Shown here in pieces: positions 24,533 to 32,811 of a stretch of 32,869 nucleotides of DNA. The stretch lies in assembly GCA_964551195.1 (NCBI GenBank), contig CAZKBI010000015.1:1-32869 (forward strand). Reading direction: 5' to 3'. The translations under genes were made by a program, and so were the position numbers. This stretch comes from CAYZPB01 sp964551195 (lineage in GTDB: Bacteria > Bacillota > Bacilli > Tepidibacillales > Tepidibacillaceae). The notes under the pieces were generated by a model. It saw nothing but the letters and a program-made list of their open reading frames with translations, was not told the DNA's origin and did not search any database. Position 1 is the first letter of the stretch. Each line of letters opens with the position of its first letter.

Positions 24533-25632
24533 TAACCATCAACCTCCCCTACAACAATATCGATTGCACCTAAAATCGGCGGGATATCAGATATCGTTTG
24601 GCCAATAAGAAGCTCGTCAAGAATCTGCAGGTTAATAAAAGAAGGGCGACGGAAGTGAATCCGGTATGGCTGCGCTTTACCTTTACTTACTAAGTGCACA
24701 CCAAGTTCACCCTTGGAAGATTCAATTCTTGTGTAGACTTCGCCCTCTTGCGGTCGAATTATTTTGGGAACCTTAGCCATAATTTCACCCTCAGGAAACT
24801 TCTCAATAGCCTGTTCAATAATTGATATTGAGGTTTCAATTTCAGCCATTCGAACATTATAGCGGTCCTTGATTGTACCCGTCTCACCAACCGGTATTTC
24901 AAAATCAAAATCGTCATAGACGGAATAAGTTTGATTTTTGCGCAGGTCAAATTCGACCCCACAACCACGCAGGTTAGGTCCGGTAATCCCATATTCTATC
25001 GCTTTTTTGCCATCGTAGACTCCGATGTCTTTGATACGCTGGCCAAAAATCTCATTGTTGGTAACGAGAGTATGATAGTCCTTTAATTTGGCGCGTAACT
25101 CTAGCATGTACTCAGCAACCTCTTTGAGCCAGCCTTCTGGAGCATCCCACTTGACACCACCAACGCGCATATAGTTAAAAGTCATTCTTGACCCAGATAA
25201 TGCATTAAGTAATTGAATAATCGGTTCTCGATCACGGAAAGCCCAGGTAAAAGGTGTAGTTGCTCCTAAGTCCAGGACAAAAGTTCCCCACCAGACAAGG
25301 TGACTACAAATTCTACTAAGTTCCATTGAAATTACCCGCAGGTATTCAGCACGTTTAGGAACCTCAATTCCCATTAGCGTCTCCACAGAATGAACAAGCG
25401 CATAGTTATTTAGCATTCCTGCCAAATAGTCTAATCGGTCGGTATAAGGAATAATCTGTGTGTAGTTAAAATCCTCACAGAGCTTCTCAGTTCCGCGATG
25501 AAGGTAACCAAGAAATGATTCAGAACCCGTAATTCTTTCGCCATCTACCTTAACTAAAACGCGGAAAACACCATGTGTACTTGGGTGATGCGGTCCAATA
25601 TTAAGTAACATTTCTTCAGTATGTGATTTCAT
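24532..25632 (-). CDS. nuoD: NADH-quinone oxidoreductase subunit D (49 kDa)
   Basis: A peripheral-arm subunit related to the large subunit of [NiFe] hydrogenases, which forms the quinone site with NuoB. The 366-residue protein contains NIGPHHPSTHGVFR (about 11-24) with the quinone-site histidine, and FNYMRVGGVKWDAP in the centre. The C-terminal part ends in LGAIDIVVGEVDG, close to the usual ending ..D.V.GE.DR. It is a separate gene and not fused to nuoC, as in other Gram-positive bacteria. nuoC ends 4 bases before its start. Confidence 0.97.
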   Translation of the reverse strand: MKSHTEEMLLNIGPHHPSTHGVFRVLVKVDGERITGSESFLGYLHRGTEKLCEDFNYTQIIPYTDRLDYLAGMLNNYALVHSVETLMGIEVPKRAEYLRVISMELSRICSHLVWWGTFVLDLGATTPFTWAFRDREPIIQLLNALSGSRMTFNYMRVGGVKWDAPEGWLKEVAEYMLELRAKLKDYHTLVTNNEIFGQRIKDIGVYDGKKAIEYGITGPNLRGCGVEFDLRKNQTYSVYDDFDFEIPVGETGTIKDRYNVRMAEIETSISIIEQAIEKFPEGEIMAKVPKIIRPQEGEVYTRIESSKGELGVHLVSKGKAQPYRIHFRRPSFINLQILDELLIGQTISDIPPILGAIDIVVGEVDG

Positions 25633-25636
25633 TTAA

Positions 25637-26128
25637 CTAGACCTCCTCTTCCGGCATGACATAATCCTTGCGGAGTGGATAACCCACCCAATCGTCGGGA
25701 AGGAGAATCCTGCTTATCTCTCTACCAGTAAAACCAATACCTAATAGATCATAAACTTCTCGCTCTTGCCAATCAGCAGTCCGCCAGACATCAATTACAC
25801 TAGCAACGCTGCCGCCGTCTCGCTCAGTCTGTACTTTAACAGCAAGATACTGATCGCGTTCGTAGGAATAAAGATGATAAATTACTTCCATATATTCTAC
25901 ATAATCGACACCGGAAAGATTCATTAAGAAATCGAACTTAAATTCATCACCTGACTTGAGTAGCTCAGCTAAGCCTAGCCACTCTTTCTTATCAACTATT
26001 ATAGTAGGTAGGTGAAAATTCGGCTCGTTAATGTAGCTTTCGACGATTGCCTTTTCTGAAATTTTCTCATTAATTAGCTCGACATAGCTGTCTAGTAGTG
26101 CCCGATTCTTCACCGCTGTCTCAGTCAT
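25637..26128 (-). CDS. nuoC: NADH-quinone oxidoreductase subunit C (30 kDa)
   Basis: A peripheral-arm subunit that supports NuoD. I place the start at ATG 26128 (MTETAVKNR...), which overlaps the nuoB stop by 8 bases; a longer frame to 26245 would overlap nuoB by 125 bases and adds only cysteine- and arginine-rich sequence with no family resemblance. The resulting 163 residues carry the signature ADWQEREVYDLLGI, and RILLPDDWVGYPLRKDY near the C-terminus, which defines the family. AAGGGG is the nearest ribosome binding site, spaced somewhat far (about 12 bases), so translation is probably coupled to nuoB. Confidence 0.94.
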   Translation of the reverse strand: MTETAVKNRALLDSYVELINEKISEKAIVESYINEPNFHLPTIIVDKKEWLGLAELLKSGDEFKFDFLMNLSGVDYVEYMEVIYHLYSYERDQYLAVKVQTERDGGSVASVIDVWRTADWQEREVYDLLGIGFTGREISRILLPDDWVGYPLRKDYVMPEEEV

Positions 26129-26657
26129 GATCCATTGGCACCCCTTCCCCATATCTAGCTTCGTGCGCAATTTTGTCCTGCAAAAGTATAAGTCCATGTA
26201 GCAAGGAAGCCGGCGTAGCCGGACAACCCGGAATATAGACATCAACAGGAATTAACTTATCTACACCCTTAACAACGCTATAGGAATTGATATATGGGCC
26301 TCCAGAAATTGCGCAGGCGCCCATAGCAACAACCCATTTCGGCTCTGACATTTGCTCGTACAGACGCGTAACTACTGGTGCCATTTTTTTGGTAACTGTA
26401 CCAGCGACAATCATCACGTCAGCTTGACGTGGTGATGAACGGAAGATAATACCAAAACGGTCAAGGTCATAATATGGTGCGCCAGTATCCATCATTTCAA
26501 TTGCGCAGCAAGCAAGACCGAAGCCAAGTGGCCACATAGAATTCTTTCTTGCCCAACCCTTGATTACTTCTAAAGAAGTAAGTAGTATGCCTCTTTCGGC
26601 CAATTCTTCTTCCTCAAGTGTTAGTTGATCATTATCTAGCTGATTATTCTCTACCAT
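26121..26657 (-). CDS. nuoB: NADH-quinone oxidoreductase subunit B (PSST)
   Basis: It binds cluster N2, the last iron-sulfur centre before quinone. The four ligands are visible in the 178-residue form: C50-C51 in GLACCAIEMM, C115 in AMGACAISGGPY and C145 in IPGCPATPASLLHGL. ATG at 26657 is preferred over a TTG at 26678 because GAAGGTG precedes the former and nothing suitable precedes the latter; the TTG start would add seven residues. The gene overlaps the end of nuoA by 7 bases and the start of nuoC by 8, so the three are translationally coupled. Confidence 0.96.
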   Translation of the reverse strand: MVENNQLDNDQLTLEEEELAERGILLTSLEVIKGWARKNSMWPLGFGLACCAIEMMDTGAPYYDLDRFGIIFRSSPRQADVMIVAGTVTKKMAPVVTRLYEQMSEPKWVVAMGACAISGGPYINSYSVVKGVDKLIPVDVYIPGCPATPASLLHGLILLQDKIAHEARYGEGVPMDHD

Positions 26658-27028
26658 GTGAACACCTTCTTCTTCCAAGCATAGATTAATCCAATAACTA
26701 GAATAAAGATAAAGATTAACATTTCAACTAACACAAAGGAGCCATATTGCAATAATGAATCAAAAGCCACGGCCCATGGATAGAGAAACACTGCCTCAAC
26801 ATCAAACACAACAAAGAGAAGTGCGTACAGGTAGTATCGTATATTGAACTGCACCCTCGCATCACCTGTTGGCGTGAGCCCGCTCTCATAAGTCATGAGC
26901 TTTTCCTTAGTAGGATTTTTCGGACGTAAAATACGTGCGATAACTTCAATTGCAATCAGCGGCAAACCAATACCAATCGCTACAAAAATCGCCATTGTTA
27001 TGTAACTATTACTGAATAGAAAATCCAA
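26651..27028 (-). CDS. nuoA: NADH-quinone oxidoreductase subunit A
   Basis: A small membrane subunit (125 residues, three transmembrane helices). The conserved loop YESGLTPTGDARVQFNIRYY lies between the first and second helix, and the acidic FDVEAVFLYPWAV at the second helix is diagnostic. It is the first gene of the nuo operon. The start codon is TTG at 27028, with GGAG and AGGGGAG within the preceding 15 bases; no ATG fits as well. A terminator-like hairpin lies between atpC and this gene, and I could not find a convincing promoter in the 125-base gap. Confidence 0.95.
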   Translation of the reverse strand: MDFLFSNSYITMAIFVAIGIGLPLIAIEVIARILRPKNPTKEKLMTYESGLTPTGDARVQFNIRYYLYALLFVVFDVEAVFLYPWAVAFDSLLQYGSFVLVEMLIFIFILVIGLIYAWKKKVFTW

Positions 27029-27072
27029 CCTGCTCCACTCCCCTCTTAAATTGTCAGAATAGTCTGATTCCG

Positions 27073-27153
27073 AAAAATAAAAATGTCCCCCAATTTTTTA
27101 CTCTTTAATTTTTTATGTGCTCAATTAATGAGTTGAAAATTGGTTGGACATTT
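27073..27153 (-). terminator. Terminator-like long hairpin between the atp and nuo operons
   Basis: On the minus strand AAATGTCCAACCAATTTTC (from 27153, directly after the atpC stop) pairs with AAAAATTGGGGGACATTT (to 27081) with a small internal mismatch. The loop is about 36 bases, contains a smaller CTCA/TGAG hairpin, and is followed by TTATTTTT. It likely ends the atp transcript, at least in part. Confidence 0.7.
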
Positions 27154-27558
27154 CTACTTATTCTCTGCTAAATTAATTCTGTTAAGTGCTCTATTGAAAG
27201 CTGATTGCGCACGAACAATATCAAACTCTTCGTTAGATTTACTAGCTAAGCGTTGTTCTGCTTTTCTCAGCGCTTCACGAGCACGCTCTACATCGATATC
27301 CTCAGGTAGTTCAGCTGTCTCTGCAAGTATTATCGCTTTGTTTGAGCCTACCTCAAGGAAGCCACCACTGATGGCAATTCTAATAACCTCTGTACCTTTC
27401 TTGATGGTTACAATGGAAATTGCGAGCGGTGTTGCTAGAGGTGCATGGTTAGCCATAATTCCTAGTTCACCAGCCACACCTCTAACACTAACCATATTTA
27501 CTTCGTCACTATACACCTTACGTTCAGGCGTTACGATATCCAAATGCATTGTACTCAT
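27154..27558 (-). CDS. atpC: F1 ATP synthase epsilon subunit
   Basis: The epsilon subunit links the central stalk to the c-ring and can inhibit ATP hydrolysis. The 134-residue protein starts MSTMHLDIVTPERKVYSDEV, with VRGVAGELGIMANHAPLAT in the beta domain and a C-terminal helical pair rich in Glu/Arg (about 90-130). It is the last gene of the atp operon, 34 bases after atpD, and its stop codon abuts the hairpin that separates the atp and nuo operons. Confidence 0.96.
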   Translation of the reverse strand: MSTMHLDIVTPERKVYSDEVNMVSVRGVAGELGIMANHAPLATPLAISIVTIKKGTEVIRIAISGGFLEVGSNKAIILAETAELPEDIDVERAREALRKAEQRLASKSNEEFDIVRAQSAFNRALNRINLAENK

Positions 27559-27592
27559 TTTGTCCTCCCCCCTATTTCAGGGTTGTAAACGC

Positions 27593-29011
27593 TTATTTTT
27601 TATCTTTTGCCGCTTTAGCTTTTGCTACCGCTTCTTCAATGGTTCCCACGAACATGAATGCTGACTCAGGTAGGTCGTCATGTTTGCCATCTAGGATTTC
27701 TTTAAAGCCCCTAATAGTTTCTGCAACCGGAACATATTTCCCTGCGTAGCCAGTAAATTGCTCAGCAACATGGAAGGGCTGTGATAAGAACCTTTGGATT
27801 TTTCTCGCACGAGAAACTGTAATTTTGTCATCCTCCGAAAGCTCATCCATACCTAGAATGTTAATAATATCTTGCAACTCATTATAGCGTTGCAGAATCA
27901 TTTGAACTCCACGCGCTACAGCGTAATGCTCTTCACCAACATGCTGAGGTGAAAGAACACGAGATGTTGACGCGAGAGCATCAACTGCTGGGTAAATTCC
28001 TAACTCTGCAATCTTACGATCAAGGTTAGTTGTTGCGTCGAGATGCGCAAATGTCGTAGCTGGTGCCGGGTCAGTATAGTCATCGGCAGGAACATAAATA
28101 GCCTGGATTGATGTAACTGAACCTCTACTTGTTGATGTAATTCTCTCTTGTAGTTGACCCATCTCTGTTGCTAGTGTTGGTTGGTAACCAACTGCAGAAG
28201 GCATCCGACCAAGTAAAGCCGAAACCTCAGAACCTGCTTGTGTAAAACGGTAGATGTTATCAATAAAGAGTAGAACGTCTTGCCCTTCTTCATCACGGAA
28301 ATATTCTGCCATGGTTAGAGCTGTAAGTGCAACTCTTAAACGCGCGCCTGGTGGCTCATTCATCTGTCCAAAAACCATCGCAGTTTTATCGATAACGCCA
28401 GACTCGATCATTTCAAAGTAAAGGTCATTACCTTCACGTGTACGCTCTCCAACACCTGCGAAAACTGAAATCCCACCATGCTCAAGCGCAATGTTATTAA
28501 TTAACTCCTGAATAAGAACGGTTTTACCTACACCAGCTCCACCGAAAAGGCCGATTTTACCACCTTTAACATAAGGTGCGAGTAGGTCAATTACTTTAAT
28601 TCCCGTCTCAAGTATTTCATCCTGTGTTGTAAGCTCATCAAAAGCAGGTGCTTCACGGTGAATTGGATTGAATTCTGTTGCTCCAACCTCACCAACCTCA
28701 TCAATTGGTTCGCCTAATACGTTAAAAATACGACCCAAAGTCTTGACCCCAACGGGTACTTGAATTGGATTCCCAGTATCCTCTCCAATCATCCCGCGTA
28801 CTAAGCCGTCGGTAGTAGCCATTGCAATTGCACGCACAATGTTATCTCCAAGATGATTGGCTACTTCAACAACAAGAATGCGATCTGCTACTTCTGGGTC
28901 GTGAGATTCAACCCTTATATTAATTGCATTATTAATGTTTGGTAGAGCTCCACCTTCAAACCGAAGGTCAACAACGGGCCCCATAACCTGTATTACTTCT
29001 CCTTTATTCAT
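27593..29011 (-). CDS. atpD: F1 ATP synthase beta subunit
   Basis: The catalytic subunit of the F1 head. The 472-residue protein has the P-loop GGAGVGKT at 157-164 (K163), the catalytic glutamate about E189 in GVGERTREGND, and LLFIDNIYRFTQAGSEV with the Walker B Asp. The DELSEED lever appears as DELSEDD, a conservative change. GYQPTLATEMGQLQER is also typical. It follows atpG after 27 bases and has a good ribosome binding site (GGAGGTAAG). Confidence 0.98.
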   Translation of the reverse strand: MNKGEVIQVMGPVVDLRFEGGALPNINNAINIRVESHDPEVADRILVVEVANHLGDNIVRAIAMATTDGLVRGMIGEDTGNPIQVPVGVKTLGRIFNVLGEPIDEVGEVGATEFNPIHREAPAFDELTTQDEILETGIKVIDLLAPYVKGGKIGLFGGAGVGKTVLIQELINNIALEHGGISVFAGVGERTREGNDLYFEMIESGVIDKTAMVFGQMNEPPGARLRVALTALTMAEYFRDEEGQDVLLFIDNIYRFTQAGSEVSALLGRMPSAVGYQPTLATEMGQLQERITSTSRGSVTSIQAIYVPADDYTDPAPATTFAHLDATTNLDRKIAELGIYPAVDALASTSRVLSPQHVGEEHYAVARGVQMILQRYNELQDIINILGMDELSEDDKITVSRARKIQRFLSQPFHVAEQFTGYAGKYVPVAETIRGFKEILDGKHDDLPESAFMFVGTIEEAVAKAKAAKDKK

Positions 29012-29038
29012 CAGCTTACCTCCTTACTCATTTATTTC

Positions 29039-29923
29039 CTACGATAAAGCATTAGCTCCGGCAACAATCTCTGATAATTCCTGAGTAATTGAAGCCTGTC
29101 TAGCTCTGTTATACGTTAATGTCAATGAATCAATCATCTCATCAGCATTGCTTGTTGCACTATCCATTGCTGTCATTCTTGCACCGCTCTCGCTCGCCTT
29201 TGCATTAAGTAACGCACTATAGATTAGAGTTTCAGCATAGCGTGGTAGTAGTGTTCCAAGAACCTCTTCAGCAGATGGTTCGAATTCGATATAAGATTGC
29301 ATGCTCTCAGTTTCTTTTATTTCAGCCTCTCTGCCATCTCCGATATCTGATAAAGGTAACAGTTTTTTCTCAGTTGGAACCTGAGTAATTGCACTAACGA
29401 ATTCATTATAGTAAAGATAGACTTCATCAAAAGTTTCTTCCGAATACATATTGACAACGCTAGAAGCAATGTTCTTGATTTCAGCAAAAGTTGGGTTATC
29501 AGATAGACCGAGAACCTCTTCAACTATTGGATATTCACGCCTTTTCAGGTATTCGCTACCTTTTTTACCGATAACGAAGATCGCGTACTCATCCATCGAC
29601 TTGTGTCGTTTATTAATTGTCTGAGTTAAATACCGCAAAAGGTTAGAGTTATAACCGCCAGCTAGTCCTTGGTCAGATGAAATAACTAAATAACCAGTCT
29701 TCTTAATCTCACGCACTTCAAGCAAAGGATGCTCTACTACATCGATACGAGCAGCAACTGAAGCAACAACCTCGCTCATTTTTTCTGTGTATGGACGAGA
29801 GCCCTCAGCCTTCTCTTGAGCACGGCGAAGTTTAGCTGCCGCAACCATTGTCATTGCTTTTGTAATCTGTCTAGTATTCTGAACACTATTGATTCGTCTC
29901 TTAATATCACGCATGTTCCCCAT
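29039..29923 (-). CDS. atpG: F1 ATP synthase gamma subunit
   Basis: The rotor shaft of F1. The 294-residue protein has the conserved N-terminal helix MRDIKRRINSVQNTRQITKA, then MVAAAKLRRAQE, and the C-terminal helix with SESGARMTAMDSATSNADEM and LTLTYNRARQASITQELSEI. The Rossmann-like middle part shows ISSDQGLAGGYNSNL. Start ATG at 29923 gives MGNMRDIKR; an ATG three codons later is also possible. It lies 51 bases after atpA, with a small hairpin in that gap. Confidence 0.97.
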   Translation of the reverse strand: MGNMRDIKRRINSVQNTRQITKAMTMVAAAKLRRAQEKAEGSRPYTEKMSEVVASVAARIDVVEHPLLEVREIKKTGYLVISSDQGLAGGYNSNLLRYLTQTINKRHKSMDEYAIFVIGKKGSEYLKRREYPIVEEVLGLSDNPTFAEIKNIASSVVNMYSEETFDEVYLYYNEFVSAITQVPTEKKLLPLSDIGDGREAEIKETESMQSYIEFEPSAEEVLGTLLPRYAETLIYSALLNAKASESGARMTAMDSATSNADEMIDSLTLTYNRARQASITQELSEIVAGANALS

Positions 29924-29944
29924 TATTCTACACCACCTTCAGAA

Positions 29945-29962
29945 AAGCATCTTCTGATGCTT
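29945..29962 (-). other. Intercistronic hairpin between atpA and atpG
   Basis: On the minus strand AAGCATC and GATGCTT form a perfect 7-base stem with an AGAA loop, followed by TTCT. The T tract is too short for a strong terminator. It could act as an RNA stability or weak attenuation element; no function is shown. Confidence 0.45.
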
Positions 29963-29974
29963 CTACTTAAGAAA

Positions 29975-31489
29975 CTAGTTGGAAGCAACAAAAGTCTTTT
30001 TGAAAGCCAGAATTGCTTCATTAAGTTTCTCTTCAGTTTCTCCTGTTAATTCCTTCGTCTCTCTAATCGCTTTAAGAACATCTTCGTGTTCCGATGAGAA
30101 AAAGACTTGTAACTCTTTTTCAAATCGTTTAACGTCTCCTAAATCAATATCATCAAGGAAGCCTTTAACAGCTGTGTACAATGAAAGAACCTGTCTTTCA
30201 ACTGGCATTGGTTCGTATTGGTCTTGTTTAAGAATTTCCGTCATTCTGGAACCACGTGTCAAGGTTGCTTGTGTCTCTTTATCAAGGTCCGAACCAAATT
30301 GTGAAAAGGCTTGCAATTCACGATATTGAGCAAGGTCAAGACGTAGTGTACCTGCTACTTTTTTCATTGCTTTAATCTGAGCGTCGCCCCCAACACGCGA
30401 TACTGATAGACCAACACTTACTGCTGGACGATTACCGGCGTGGAAAAGGTCTGACTCAAGGAAAATCTGACCATCTGTTATCGAAATAACGTTTGTCGGA
30501 ATATATGCTGATACATCACCAGCCTGTGTCTCAATAAATGGCAAGGCAGTTAAAGAACCGCCACCTCTAGCGTCACTAAGCTTAGCCGCACGTTCTAGTA
30601 AACGTGAATGGATATAGAAAACATCACCCGGATAGGCTTCACGACCCGGTGGGCGACGTAGCAATAGTGAAAGCTCACGATAAGCTGCAGCTTGTTTCGT
30701 TAAGTCATCATAGACCACTAGAACGTGCTGTCCCTTATACATGAAATATTCACCCATTGAGACCCCGGCATATGGCGCTAGATAGAGCAGTGGTGCTGGT
30801 TCAGATGCGCCAGCCGTAACTACGATTGTGTAATCCATTGCGCCGTGCTTGCGAAGCACTTCAACAACGCCCGCAACGGTTGATTGTTTCTGTCCAATAG
30901 CTACATAGATACAGATCATGTCTTGACCTTTCTGGTTAATGATTGTATCAATTGCTATTGCTGTTTTACCTGTTTGACGGTCACCAATTATAAGCTCGCG
31001 TTGACCGCGACCGATTGGAACCATTGAATCGATTGCTTTAAGTCCCGTTTGCACTGGCTCATGAACCGATTTACGGTCAATAACACCAGGTGCAGGTGAT
31101 TCAATTGGGCGGGTTTCTACAGTTTCAACTGGCCCCATGCCATCTACCGGCTGCCCAAGCGGGTTTACAACTCTACCTAATAGAGCCTCGCCTACTGGAA
31201 CTTCCATGATTCTGCCAGTACGTTTAACGCTGTCACCTTCACGAATACCAACAAAAGGTCCAAGTATAATAACGCCAACGTTATGTTCTTCAAGGTTCAG
31301 AGCCATGCCCATTACACCGTTTTCAAATTCCAACAGCTCTCCAGCCATTGCATTTGCTAAACCATAAACACGAGCAATACCATCACCAACCTGAATAACT
31401 GTTCCAACCTCGGATACCTCTATTTTCGATTCATATGATTCTATCTGCTTTTTTATTAGCGAGCTGATTTCTTCAGGTCTAATACTCAT
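29975..31489 (-). CDS. atpA: F1 ATP synthase alpha subunit
   Basis: The non-catalytic nucleotide-binding subunit of F1, 504 residues. The P-loop GDRQTGKT is at 169-176 with K175, as in E. coli. Other family segments are YVAIGQKQSTVAGV and ALPFIETQAGDVSAYIPTN, which lead to the arginine-finger region SVSRVGGDAQIKAMKKVAG. The gene starts 16 bases after atpH with AGGGGTGAG before the ATG. Confidence 0.98.
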   Translation of the reverse strand: MSIRPEEISSLIKKQIESYESKIEVSEVGTVIQVGDGIARVYGLANAMAGELLEFENGVMGMALNLEEHNVGVIILGPFVGIREGDSVKRTGRIMEVPVGEALLGRVVNPLGQPVDGMGPVETVETRPIESPAPGVIDRKSVHEPVQTGLKAIDSMVPIGRGQRELIIGDRQTGKTAIAIDTIINQKGQDMICIYVAIGQKQSTVAGVVEVLRKHGAMDYTIVVTAGASEPAPLLYLAPYAGVSMGEYFMYKGQHVLVVYDDLTKQAAAYRELSLLLRRPPGREAYPGDVFYIHSRLLERAAKLSDARGGGSLTALPFIETQAGDVSAYIPTNVISITDGQIFLESDLFHAGNRPAVSVGLSVSRVGGDAQIKAMKKVAGTLRLDLAQYRELQAFSQFGSDLDKETQATLTRGSRMTEILKQDQYEPMPVERQVLSLYTAVKGFLDDIDLGDVKRFEKELQVFFSSEHEDVLKAIRETKELTGETEEKLNEAILAFKKTFVASN

Positions 31490-31505
31490 ATTCTCACCCC
31501 TATTT

Positions 31506-32051
31506 TTAAACTCGCGATGTAATAATCATTCTTTTCATCACATTTAATTTGGTTCTTATGCTTCCATCATACACCTTGTCGCCTACGTTCACGACTACTC
31601 CACCGATGATAGATGGGTCAATAATGCTACTAAGACGAATCTCTTTTTTAAACTCCTTAGCTAAAGCTTTAGCTAAATTCTCTTTTTCCTGTTCACCAAG
31701 TTCTTCTATTGTTATAACCTCAACACGCACAATACCACGATCTTCATTGGCCATCTTAATGTATTCATTAAGAATAGCTGGAAGCTCATTCTGGCGATGA
31801 CTGTCGATTAATATAAACAAAAAGTTTCTAGAAATTTTCGTCACATTCTCACCAAAAACCTTGTCAATAAGTTCTTTTTTGTCATCTGCGGTAATTTGCG
31901 GATGATTGATAAAGCTGGTGATTGTCTGATCAGAAAAAATAGTTTCTACTATTAACTGCAGCTCCTGCTCTACTACATCTAGTTGCTTGCTCTCTTTGGC
32001 AACCTCAAATAGCGCATTTGCATACCGCGTTGAAGCTACACTCACGCTCAT
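31506..32051 (-). CDS. atpH: F1 ATP synthase delta subunit
   Basis: The delta subunit (OSCP homologue) binds the top of the F1 head to the peripheral stalk. The 181-residue protein starts with ASTRYANALFEVAKESKQLD, the typical first helix, and the C-terminal part has SIIGGVVVNVGDKVYDGSIR, the conserved GG....G...D.S motif. The start ATG overlaps the atpF stop (ATGA), showing coupling to the b subunit, its partner in the stalk. Confidence 0.96.
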   Translation of the reverse strand: MSVSVASTRYANALFEVAKESKQLDVVEQELQLIVETIFSDQTITSFINHPQITADDKKELIDKVFGENVTKISRNFLFILIDSHRQNELPAILNEYIKMANEDRGIVRVEVITIEELGEQEKENLAKALAKEFKKEIRLSSIIDPSIIGGVVVNVGDKVYDGSIRTKLNVMKRMIITSRV

Positions 32052-32533
32052 TGAATATCTCCTACTTCCTTAATCATCTCATCAACGAAGGCAGTCTGCT
32101 TCTGCAGGTCTAATTCCTTCTCAATCATTTTAGAGGCGATTAATACCGATAGAGAGCCAATTTCATTTTTCAGCTCAGAAATCGCCTTGTCTTTCTCATG
32201 CTGAATGTCGAGTGTCGCCTGTTCTTTAATACGCTTAGCCTCTACTTTAGCTGTTTCCACTAAATCATCTGCTTGTCGAGAACTGGTAACATGTGCTCGT
32301 TCAATTATATTCTTAGCTTCTTGTTGAGCTTGTTGAAAGTTTTCCTTCTGTTCTAATAATATTCTCTCTGCTTCTAAGACATTTTTTTCTGCACTACTAA
32401 TTTGTTCTGCAATGCGATCCTGTCTTTTTGCCATTAAACCTGATAATGGGCCAAAAGCAAATTTCCATAACAGCAGAAATAATATGGTGAAACTAATTAT
32501 TTGTAGAAGGAACGTCCCCCAATGTATTATCAT
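32048..32533 (-). CDS. atpF: Fo ATP synthase b subunit
   Basis: The b subunit forms the peripheral stalk. The 161-residue protein has one N-terminal membrane helix (about 6-25: LLQIISFTILFLLLWKFAFG) and then a long charged coiled coil rich in Glu, Lys, Ala and Gln to the C-terminus. The RQDRIAEQISSAEKN region follows the helix, as usual. The Shine-Dalgarno sequence GGGGAG lies 9 bases before the ATG, and its first bases are part of a hairpin stem (see 32547). It overlaps atpH by 4 bases. Confidence 0.95.
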   Translation of the reverse strand: MIIHWGTFLLQIISFTILFLLLWKFAFGPLSGLMAKRQDRIAEQISSAEKNVLEAERILLEQKENFQQAQQEAKNIIERAHVTSSRQADDLVETAKVEAKRIKEQATLDIQHEKDKAISELKNEIGSLSVLIASKMIEKELDLQKQTAFVDEMIKEVGDIQ

Positions 32534-32546
32534 ATTTTTTCACTCC

Positions 32547-32585
32547 CCTTCCTCTATTAAAGGAAGGCAGGGCTATTTCCCTGCC
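32547..32585 (-). promoter_or_regulatory. Two competing hairpins between atpE and atpF
   Basis: On the minus strand the first stem is GGCAGGG / CCCTGCC (32585-32579 with 32572-32566, 6-base loop). The second is CCTTCCT / AGGAAGG (32567-32561 with 32553-32547, 7-base loop). They share two bases (32566-32567), so both cannot form fully at once. The last arm runs into GGGGAG, the atpF ribosome binding site. They may stabilise the upstream atpE message and lower atpF translation, since many more c than b subunits are needed (inference). Confidence 0.6.
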
Positions 32586-32598
32586 AAGGTACTATTTT

Positions 32599-32811
32599 TT
32601 AAGATCCAATTAATATAAATGCGATAACAACCGCAATAATTGGCACTGCCTCAATTAAACCAACACCGATAAACATCGTAGTTTGAATTGGTCCACGTTG
32701 TTCAGGTTGGCGAGCCATTCCTTCAATTGCGCGGCTGATAACTAAACCGTTACCAATACCTGCACCAAGTGCTGCTAATCCCACTGCTAAAGCTGCTCCT
32801 AAAAGTCCCAT
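32599..32811 (-). CDS. atpE: Fo ATP synthase c subunit
   Basis: The c subunit forms the proton-driven rotor ring. I place the start at ATG 32811, which has AAAGGAGG about 8 bases upstream; an upstream ATG at 32838 would put that ribosome site inside the gene. The 70-residue hairpin protein has helix 1 with GLAALGAGIGNGLVISRAIE, the polar loop MARQPEQRG, and helix 2 with the ion-binding glutamate E54 in GVGLIEAVPIIAVVIAF. The context around E54 is the Bacillus-like proton type; the Gln and ES pair of sodium-type rings is absent. atpB should lie just beyond the window end. The 58 bases upstream (32812-32869) are AT-rich and show nothing else. Confidence 0.97.
   Translation of the reverse strand: MGLLGAALAVGLAALGAGIGNGLVISRAIEGMARQPEQRGPIQTTMFIGVGLIEAVPIIAVVIAFILIGS

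Noticed and set aside
26129..26245. Longer N-terminus for nuoC
   Set aside because: It would overlap nuoB by 125 bases and encodes no NuoC-like sequence; the ATG at 26128 fits the family start and the coupling pattern.
27029..27072. Promoter for nuoA after the atp terminator
   Set aside because: I see no acceptable -35/-10 pair in this stretch; nuo may depend on read-through or on a promoter type I cannot recognise.
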